Shown piece after piece: positions 44,691 to 55,100 of a stretch of 64,000 bases of DNA (its first letter is position 1; the number at the start of each line of letters is the position of its first letter). Both the position numbers and the translations under genes were made by a program. The notes under the pieces were generated by a model, which was not told where the DNA came from, did no database searches, and worked only from the letters and a program-made list of their open reading frames with translations. The DNA comes from Rhyacophila brunnea (lineage: Eukaryota > Arthropoda > Insecta > Trichoptera > Rhyacophilidae). The DNA is taken from the NCBI GenBank assembly GCA_022495005.1, contig JAGYXB010002069.1, positions 1,922,001 through 1,986,000 on the forward strand, written 5' to 3'.

Positions 44691-46063
44691 TAAATTTCTT
44701 TTTTGGAGAAATGTATACTTACAAAATTGGTTATCCAGAGAGTGGTTGGATTTTTCCTATCGCATCATGTCATTTATGTGCAGCTGTTGTATTGATGCTC
44801 TCATTAGACTGGTCAAAGGCTCTTTTGATATACAGCTCCTTTGTTAATTTTTATTGCTTCCGTTTTGTGGTTTAGCTGAGTTTGGTTTTGACTTAATTAA
44901 TTCGATTGTTAGTAATCGCATTTATATTGATTTTTTTACGAATTTAAATATGTAGAAATCGATGAAATAAATATGTCTTAGAGAAATGTCAATTTATTTA
45001 TAATAATTTCTTGTAAAATTCCTGCAATTTTTTAAATACATGTGTCATTAATTTGTGGGTGCAATTTTGGCCAATTGTCAAAATTTCATTCAAATTCTAA
45101 AAATATGATGTTGGTACCTGCTTACTTTTGTGCATACCAATTCGATCTGTATTGAAATTGTAAGTAGATGAGTAATATTTGCATTTTTTTCTTTGAGAAA
45201 GCCTCTTTTGTTTGTAGAAATATTGTCTCATACAACATTGCGATTATAATTACAAAATAATTTGGCAACTATATTTTATCTAATCGATTACTTCATATTA
45301 TCTTTTCAATTCCACATCAGAAGTAGGACTATGGCAATTACCATTGTGTTTTTTTGATATAGACTATTATTTATAATATTTCTGGTAGAAGAAGCCACCT
45401 ACATTAATCTTAGTCCTGGCATACGGGTAACTTTTGAAACAGGTGAGTGTCCGGCAATCTTTGGGAGAGCTTTGAATAAATAACCAAAATCAATTTGTCT
45501 CCATCGCTTTCAGCTACCTGCCACATTTGTACACCGCACCCGTACTATTACACATCTTTCCGACAATATGCAAGTGCCAGGACTAAATGTAGCTCATAAT
45601 ACAAAATAGAATTTACCAGTTGTTAATGTAGATTGTAGTAGTATCATCAAAAAAAATAATTTTATTGTTTGTCAGGTCTATTTACTTGTGAGAAAAGTAT
45701 TAGATTTATTAGAAGATAGATATATAATTATTGTAGAAGTTCTGTGACATCTTATTGTAAATATGTAAATTTAAGTTGTCCGATATTGTTACAAATAAAC
45801 AGTTGAACAAAATAAAAATGGATTGTTTTATTTATATCGTTCCATATTTGTTACAGCGTACCAAAATCGTTAGAATCCCTGGCGTCCAGAAAACAGCGGC
45901 CATTCAAGCAAGTGCTGAGTCACACTTAGTAGCCTTACAGTGTTGTCATCGCTTGCGATCTGTAAAAAATTACACAAAATACACTTTATAAACCGTGCAA
46001 GGGTCACCATTGATGGCAACACAAACAATACATTTATAAATAAGAGAAAAAGACTAAATTAAA
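44691..46063. other. COA6-THADA intergenic region, no confirmed gene
   Basis: Includes an exon-like piece at 45385-45440 ending in a GTGAGT donor. Further on are a TTTCAG acceptor-like site near 45512 and a 71-codon ORF at 45776-45991. None could be identified. The THADA promoter should lie at the right end. No TATA box was recognised. Confidence 0.45.
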
Positions 46064-46141
46064 ATGGATTTGGAGACATTAAATACTTGGCATAAATGGC
46101 TGGATGTCAAGACTGAAGACTTGAAGATAGAAACGGTAAAA
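46064..46141 (+). CDS. THADA: THADA exon 1
   Basis: ATG at 46064 in an AAAATGG context begins 26 codons (Met-Asp-Leu-Glu-Thr ... Glu-Thr-Val-Lys) and ends at the strong donor AAA|GTAAGT. It joins exon 2 in phase 0. The exon is too short for the ORF track. The call rests on the start context, the donor and phase. Nothing else in-frame upstream of exon 2 offers a start. Confidence 0.8.
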
Positions 46142-49100
46142 GTAAGTATAAGTTTTTTTTTTATATGATCAATCATCATCAGGCAGGGTCGTTCAACTGC
46201 TGAATGAAGGCCTCCCCTCGGTTTACATCTGACACTTATGTCATGTATCTGAAATAAAATTTCACTTACTGTTAACATCTGCATGGTATCTGACGTAAAT
46301 TCTCGCTGAAATAAGTCGACACTTCATTCAAGGCCAACATTTGGAATAAAAATATATATACTGTGTGTTACATAATATGGCACTGTAACTTATTCTGACA
46401 CTTATGTCATATACTTCTCTCAAAATGTCGTCTCAGTAAAGTTGTCACTGGGAATGTCCAAAAAAAGAGAATCGAAATCGATAGCTTACTTATCCACTTA
46501 AATTAAGGAACTTGAAATGTGAAGTCGGTAAAAGTGTGCTATTTGGAACAGCCCACAATAATACAATATAGATAATATAGAGAAACTATATTTATACGTG
46601 AAATTGATGTTTTTCCTTATGAATTGAGTATAAGCTAAATTGTCATTCCATCAATTCTGTATCAACTTTCAATTCATGATGGAACTGCTTTGTATTATTT
46701 GATTAATTATTTGTTTAATTAAATAAAACACAATTTTATAGTACTTATTCCACTTTTTGATAATGTCCCTTTAATCCTTTCCACGCGGATGGTACACCAG
46801 TTGTACACTTGTTAATTGTCCATTCGATATAATTAGCATGTTATTTAAATGCGGTAATTAAATAGTAATTAAATGCTCCGCGTGCAACAAGTTAAGGAAG
46901 ACGAAACCGGTCCAAAATTTTATTAAAAAAGTGGAATAAGTAGTGTAAAATTATGTTTTATTTAATTAAACAAATAGTTACATAATATATAAACAAATAT
47001 TACTTTAATAGACTCTTTTAAGCGAATTAGAATATTAGCAGGTACTGTTCGGTTATACCGGAGGCAGCGGAAAACGCATTTTGAAAATAGCCGATAAACT
47101 GGATTATTTGTTAGTTTAGGTTCGGTTAGGTTGGGTTAGGTTAGGTTAGGTTTGGTTAGGTTAACCTAACAAATAATCCAGTTTATCGGCTATCTTCAAA
47201 ATGCGTTTTCCGCTGCCTCCGGTATAACCGAACAGTACCTATTAGCATTGTACTGTCCTGTGATGTTGGTGCCTTTTGGTTTATAATCTATTAACATGAT
47301 TCCTTGTGAATCCCAAAACACTTTCCATCACCTTCCCAGTCGATAGTACGACCTTGAACTTCTTGGGGGCTGAACCACCCTTTTTATGCCACTGCATGGA
47401 CTCCTATTTTGACTCAGGGTCATAATGATGAACCCACATTTCATCTCCTGTAACAATTTTGTTGATAAGTTCCTCTTGATTGACGCCAGACTGCCTAGAA
47501 CATTCCACACGGTACCTTTTTTCATGTGGGATAAGCATTCGTGATACCTATCTCGTGCTTACCTTTGACATCCCAAGATTTTCGTGTATAATTATGGAAA
47601 ATGTTGTTTTGGATAGATTGAACCTTACCGCGATTTCGGCTAGTTTTCCGCATTTTCCATAAGGGCATCTTCGATCTTTAATACCATTTCATGTGTCACT
47701 ACACTGTCATTTGGCCTTTCACAACGGTCATCATCTTCTAATGACACTCAACCTTTTTTAAATAAACGTGACCATTTGTAAATCATGGTTTCACCACAAC
47801 AAAGAGTGCTATAAACCACTTTCATTTCATTTTGGATGGTTTCCACACCTTTTCTCTATTTTGTGAGGAATTTAATTACTGCACAAAGCTCAATATTTGA
47901 CATTTTTTAAATTATCATAGACTTTCTTTTGTTCTTTTGAATATTGGAAGCGATTTAATGGAACAATCAACTTGAAATTGCTCAAGTATACCTAAAAAGG
48001 ATTACTTAACAATAAAAAAATAATTTTAACTCCAATACAATGCTACTTTCACCACCATTCCGCGAACTTATGGAACTCCCCTCGTACTATGGCTTGGATT
48101 AGGCAGGGTTGAATTAAATTTCAAACACTATCTACACATTGTAGTAGTTTAATAATAAATTTCTGGTGGGTATATATATATCTGAAGTGTTTTCAAGTTA
48201 TGTATGAAAACAAACACGTTTGACAAAGCTTAGTATGCACTATTTATGTCGGATCTTAACAGCCTACCTCCTACCTTCGCCACTGCCGGGTACGAAGCAA
48301 GAGTGGCTCCAGATAATATAATGTAAACATGTATTATTAAAAAGATTTTTACTGAAAGACAGAACATGTGGACCTATAACAGGTTTCAGGAGGATCAGCA
48401 GCCGGTAGCTATTGGGTTAATGGCCCTCAAACAAACATATGTATTGGTATTGAAAAAACAAGCCATTCGAGCCGTTTAAAGGATTCAAACCTGCGATGTG
48501 CCGAGTATAAGCAATAATTTTAACATTCACCGCTGCTCCAAATGGTGTCTTTTTATGATACGCTTATTTTTCATTTAGTTTTTTATTGTTTGCAGAAAAT
48601 TTTGGCAGTTATCCGCACCAGGATACCGAAAGAAACCTTTAAAAAAGATAACACTTTCTTAATTCGCTCTGCTGAGATTTCAGCCATGCTAATGTGTCAC
48701 CTTAAGCATGGACTGCCGACAACAGAAGAACAGTCCATCTGTTCACTCACATATTGTTCTACGCTCCATTTGATGTCGAATGAAAGCGTTGAAGACACTT
48801 TGCAGGAAATTTTTGTTATTCTCTTCTCGTTTCAAAGAAAATTATATGGCGAAAGTGAGGACTCAGAACCGACAATAGACTGCCAGTATTCCAGAAAGTG
48901 TAATATAATGATTATTGGTCTCATTAACGGACTATTTAAGTCGGACTCGGTGCACAAACCTGAAGGTTCAGCATTGCAAAAAGTAAACGATTGTATTGTT
49001 TTAGCGTCTTTTAAAATCGTTGCAAAAATGTGTCTATTGTATTCCAATGTTACATTTAATTCCTTCAAAACGCTTCACGTTATGCTAGAGAAGATACTAG

Positions 49101-52100
49101 TGTGGGGTATTGTCGATAAAGTGATGGCTTCAGACATGGACCGTGTCATCATATTTGTCATATCGAGCAACTGGGAGAATTCTATATCCGGCGTCAGAGA
49201 GATCAATTCTAAATTACTAAAAACGTTTCGGTTACTGATGGATGCCAGTAAAAATAGCATACTCGATGCGGTTAAAGATGTCACCTTGAAATACCCGTGG
49301 AACAGAGCGAAATATTTGATTCTGTGTGAAGTTTTACCGGATTTAAGAGACGATCGGATCTTCGAAGACCTCAAATTGAGTAGAGACGGCTTAGAACTCA
49401 GCCTGCAGTGTTCGTCCCTCGTGTCGGCCGGGAGCAGTCTGTACAAGACCATGATTGGAAACCTGACCTTGGAAAAATGGCGTGAAAGATTTTTTGAATT
49501 ATTCAAAAACAATATGCTCTCGAAAGAAAGATGTATTCAGACAAATATACTAAACCATTGGCTTCTTCCTACTTTGAAAATCTTTCCAGAAGTTTTTGAC
49601 ATTCTGATAGATTTGTTTGTTGAAAAGTCCTCGAGTGATAATGATCATTATGCCTTACTGTATGTATTGAAAATAGGTCGTAAAACTGGCCGCATTTTTA
49701 CAGATTGGCGTAATGTCACTCAAAAAGAGCAGCAATTTAAAGATGCTGTCTATTATGGGTTACGACATATTGACGAAGACGTCAGATCTCAAGCGTTCCA
49801 GGTAGTTTGCGGTACTCACCAATTCAATGTCATTTCAGAAGAAGAGTGTAAAATTGTCAAAGATTTCTTGATCGCCAATATCAACTACAATTCTACTTCT
49901 TTCTGCAACAGTACTATCAATTCGTTTACTGTGGTTTTTATCCGCCTCATCGAATCGTTTCTGTGCGTCATAAAAAAAATTAAAGTTTCTTCAGACGATG
50001 ACGATCGATTTTACATCGAAGAGTACTTTATTTGGATACATGAATTTATAATGCAAAATTTAGAACAACCTGGAAATTATCACCGTAAAATATTTTCACT
50101 GCACATCAATGAAATCGTTTTGAGGTATTTGTATCCTTCGAGTGATATGAAACAATCTACGGAAAACACGACAGGGCACACTAAAAACGGAAGCTACCGC
50201 AAAGCTCCAAATCTGGCACGTGTATGTAGAATAGTAGAGTATTTAGAAGGAAAAAATAAGTGGCATTTTAAAGATCAAGATAACATTCAAGCGTTGATAA
50301 AATGTATACACGATCCTACGGATGATGTACGGGAATTGACTACTAGTATTCTAATCGGCCATTACAGTGTAAAGTTATTACAATACGACCATATTACACG
50401 AGAACTTTTCACAAATGGACTCGTGCTGTGCAATAGTAGGATGTTTTATGAAATGGAGAGCGGATGTTTAATGTTTAAAATAATCGCTAGTCTTATGGAG
50501 CAGCCTGATTTGCCACTGGAAGGCTGTTCAGATTTAGTTGAATATTTATTTAAAAAGGCGACAAATCAATTTGATTATCAAAAGAGTGATCTATTGCTTT
50601 CTATCTACGACAATAAACCGCTGTACGGATTGATATCCGCGCTGAAGATGACTGTCAAGTATTTGAACTCCTACTCGATGACTGACGATACCCTACAAAG
50701 ATTAATCTCTCTCTCCGGTGCGATAACGAGTCACTTCCTCGACATTCTGGCTTGCAAGAGTGAAAGCGACAGTAAAGATTATCCGCCGAGCTTTGCGGAG
50801 ATGAGTGACAGCATTGAGCACGTCATCGATATGTCGGCACACCGATATGATCCGGTAGACGGTGAAAATAATTTGCATATTTCAAATGCACACCATTTGG
50901 TACTCAATAACATTTGGCTCAATTTGGATGTGAGTATTAGATTTATATTTTTTCTTTCATTCAATAATTTTGTTATACTATGAACCGATGGTTATCATAA
51001 TAATTGCCTTTTGATTGTGATTTTTTTCATAAAGGTAATCTTGATTTTAATAATGTAACATTGCATAAATTTTGATAATTTACATTTGAAAGTATTTTAG
51101 TTAATCAACATAGGTATTTGATACACCCCTGTTACAGGCGGGCTTCTCCCGGTGTAAAATAATCGTTTAGTAGTCATAAGTCGAAACGTAACCCTGACCT
51201 CTAGAAACGGCTTCATAAAACATCTAATCTGATTCCTTCCTCAACTAAGTAAATTTTTTTTTATTCATAAGTAAAGGCCTTCGTCCGGTGTGTGAAAATC
51301 ACATACTGGGCGGAGGTGTAATTAAGATAAATTTTTTTATCTTTTTTTGTGAATCCGGGGTTCGATGGACACCTGAGCTAGCTGCTGGAACCCCGGACAT
51401 CTCATATTGTATCTAAAACATTAAAAAAAAATATTTTAAATTTAAATTCAAGGATAAATATACAGTTTAATAAAAACGCTATTAATTGTGAATTCGTTGT
51501 GATTCCATCCTACCACAAATTATTAGCTAGATAAAATGCCAGATGGTGCCTAGAATGACCCAATTTTGATGTTGCTATTCAATTCCAGGCCAGTTGTGGA
51601 TTGTCGTCTACACTTCTTCTAAAATACGTCACTCGAATGGATATAAAAACTGTGGGCGATTGCTTAAATGTAATTGTGACAGTGCTTACGAGATGTCGCC
51701 ATAAGGGAGCCATAGAGCACGCCGGAGCCACATTGGGTAGGTGTTCAATTAAATCTTAAACACAAAATGTATATACATAAAAGTACATAATTTGAAAAAG
51801 CTTCAGAAATATGACTGAGTGCAATTTGATCACACATCTTTCGCTTGTTAGAATAAGGTATCGACTAAGCCGCCGACTCGTACATCATTCTTGCAGATGT
51901 TTCCTAATAATTATGCTACCTGAGATGTTTTTAAATTTCGTCAAGTCATTGTTACACCCCCGAATGGTCCCCATTTGGGGATGTCTCTGTGGATCTAAAG
52001 ATGCCCGAACCATTATCAAGCCGACACATAGTAAGGGCTGATTGCGAGAATAAATAAATAAATAATAAAACCGGCAATGGTGTCATAAGTAATTTAATAA

Positions 52101-55100
52101 GAATGGCAACTCAGCATTTTGCACATTGCTTTCTGCGCTGGATTTTCGCACGCGCAGAATCTTGCAGAAGCATTTTGACAGCCAAACAGTAAACAATGTT
52201 AAGCTCGTCCTCCGCCAAACTTAAATTGAAAAGAATTTGTATAAAAATGTAACCATTGGTATTAACGTAATAAATTTCACCGTTTCCGATTACAATTCTG
52301 GTGTTTAATTTGTTCACTCCGAAGTCCCAATGACAGACGAAACACCAGCATACTGAACGAGGAGATGAATGCCTCTTCTCGCTCACGACTTGGACGGAGA
52401 TATCATCATGCCTTTGTTATTTAAATCACAGTAATAACAATGCTAATTTTGATTCATAAATGGCACCAGGATTGTTCCAAATTTTAGTTTTGATATCCTT
52501 CAATGTAATAATTTTAATAACAATAAGTTAAGATTCTACGTTTTTTCTAATTAATAGACAGTAATATGTTTCTGAGAGTTTTCCAAGATATGACATTTGT
52601 GTTGCTGAACTCTGCCACTATATGGTAGTGTTGCTACTCGCTAATCGGTCGCCTAATATGTATTAAACGTCAGTTAAGTATGACTTTGCATCTGACCCTA
52701 GGTACATACACTATTTATTATATGGAGATCAATGTATGAAATTATTAACACATTCGCGGACACGACGTCTATACATGTCGTATTTTGTGAGATGTGATAT
52801 GACAGGACGTCCATAGACGTCCTGTAGGTACTATGGAACGGAATACGACACGACATTTATAGATGTCGTATTTTGGATTAAAACAATATGTGTCCTGCTA
52901 CTTGTGTCACGGTGCGAACAAATTTCCATTAGATAGTGTGATATCTTAAGGTGACGCATCAGTGAAACGCCAAATAATTTTCAACTGTACGCGCGACGAA
53001 ATTTTGGACTCGCTGCCATTCACTGAGAGAATGTTGACCCGGGAATACGTCACTTTGCTGCGTGATGGCGACGGGTCAATTAATTCTAAAATCGTGTAAA
53101 GATGACTAAAAAGTTACCCATTTACTTTAAAAAGAAAACATGTCAATGAATATATTATTATTGTTACTAATAGAACAATAAACAGAACATAAAATGGACG
53201 TATGTTGGATTTATATGACAATTAATATTTCGTTTTCAGGCGTCATTTTCACCCGCCACCCGCAATCCGCGCATCGCCTAGCGACGATCTTTTTAGACCG
53301 TGCCTCAACTAATGCATGGCCTTAAGACTTAACTCATTTCTATATATCTAAATCGAAAATTTGTTAAATAAATATTTTAATATGTGTCATATCACTAACA
53401 TGTGTCCGCGAATGTATTAATCAACCAATCCGACCATGTCCGATCATATGGGCATCCACAGAGTGAAGGTTTGTATTAACAGATTTCGCTTTTACGAGAA
53501 ATGGATGTCAGCCACTTGCTCAACCTGTTGGGTCCATACTGACTCATACACAAATTGAAAAAGAATATATGTACTTGCTGGAACCAGGATTCGAACCTGG
53601 GACCGACGACGCTATAGGCTGATGTTTAAGTCACGCGGCCATCGTGGGTCCAAATTATTAACACATTAATTAATGTATGTATTTTTATAGGGATCACAGT
53701 TCGACACCTGACATCGCTGATGAATCCTGGAATCAATGAATTGATTTCATTAATGCTGAGAGATTTTCTGGTGCAGGCCACTTCTGCAGATGAAAGCCAC
53801 GGCGGGTCGATAACTCGTAAAAGTGCCGGCTTTACTATTCTCGTCGATAAGATTATCAGCAATGATTCCCGAGAAGAAAAGGTATGTTTATTGTCTTTTT
53901 ACAATCTGTACACTTATTCTAGCTCGGCTGTTTATCGAATAACGCTGCACCGGTTATGCGCCGTCTTACGTGGGCGAAGTCGATGCGAATGCTATGCGAC
54001 GCGGCGCGGCACGAAAATATCAAACACATGGAGTGCCAAATGAGTGGCCTACATTGATATTTTTGCGCGAACTGAACGCGGCGCACGGCTGATACTCATT
54101 GATTATCTTCATATAAATGATGAAAATCTCCATGAACGTATCTTTCTAAATATATAATATTAGTTCCACTTCTTTGAGATAGATATTTCCGTAAAATTTT
54201 GTATTTAAAATATAAGTTTTCAAATAAAAAAACCTTGCGTCCGACCATGATGAATAATATGCGATGACGACTGGTGACAAGCCACGTTGGACAACGTTGC
54301 CGCTTTGCATCGTTTCGCTTTGTATTGCTTCAAACCGCGTTCGCATCGACTTCGCCTACATAAGATGAGCCATTAATCTTAGGCTTAACTGGCTCGCACA
54401 TCTAAACTCGTCTCGTCTGCAACACAGCCATAAATCAAATCTTGATCCTTGTCCCACCCATGTTGCATATTTGACTGTGCACATAGGCGCTTAGCCATAA
54501 ACAGCTGTAAAGAGGTCGCTTTATATTTCTGAATCCTGTAATCCGATCAGTATTTTTTCATGAAAATATGTTACCGGGACATTCTTTTGCATCATGTAAA
54601 AATTTATAAAACATTCAATTTATATTTGAATTCCCCAAGCAGTTTTTTCTCAGTCGAAAGTACCGTTAATTTTCCTTTCTGTTTTTCATTTCCAGCCGTT
54701 ATTTTATCTCGCAATGGATATTCTTTTAAATGCTCTGAAATCATCGAAGAATCCAGGAGAAACGAGTGAACCATTCCAAAATGGCACCCCGTCGCCATCT
54801 CTAAAATTGCAAGAATCGTCGTCTCTCGTTTGCGCCGATGACTTTTCGAATGAGCGAGACGTCCCGCTGGCCAGAGCGCTTCATCTTCTTTGCCGTACGG
54901 TTGCCAACAGTTCTCTGGCAAGATTCGTGGTCCAGTTCGCTTCCGAATTGACTACGGTTTGCTTCGATCACCTGACGAGTGAACAATGGCAAGTCAGGTA
55001 AATAAATTCAATTTGAAGTATTAATACTTTGCTTTAGTGGTATTTTAAAAAAAATATCTTCCAACACAAGATGTCATATAAAAATAGTACAATTATTGTA

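Noticed and set aside
46064..46141. Possibility that THADA begins at the ATG at 48542
   Set aside because: That ATG lies in intron sequence before a strong acceptor (TTGTTTGCAG) and the added residues are hydrophobic noise. Exon 1 at 46064 has a good start context and donor with matching phase.
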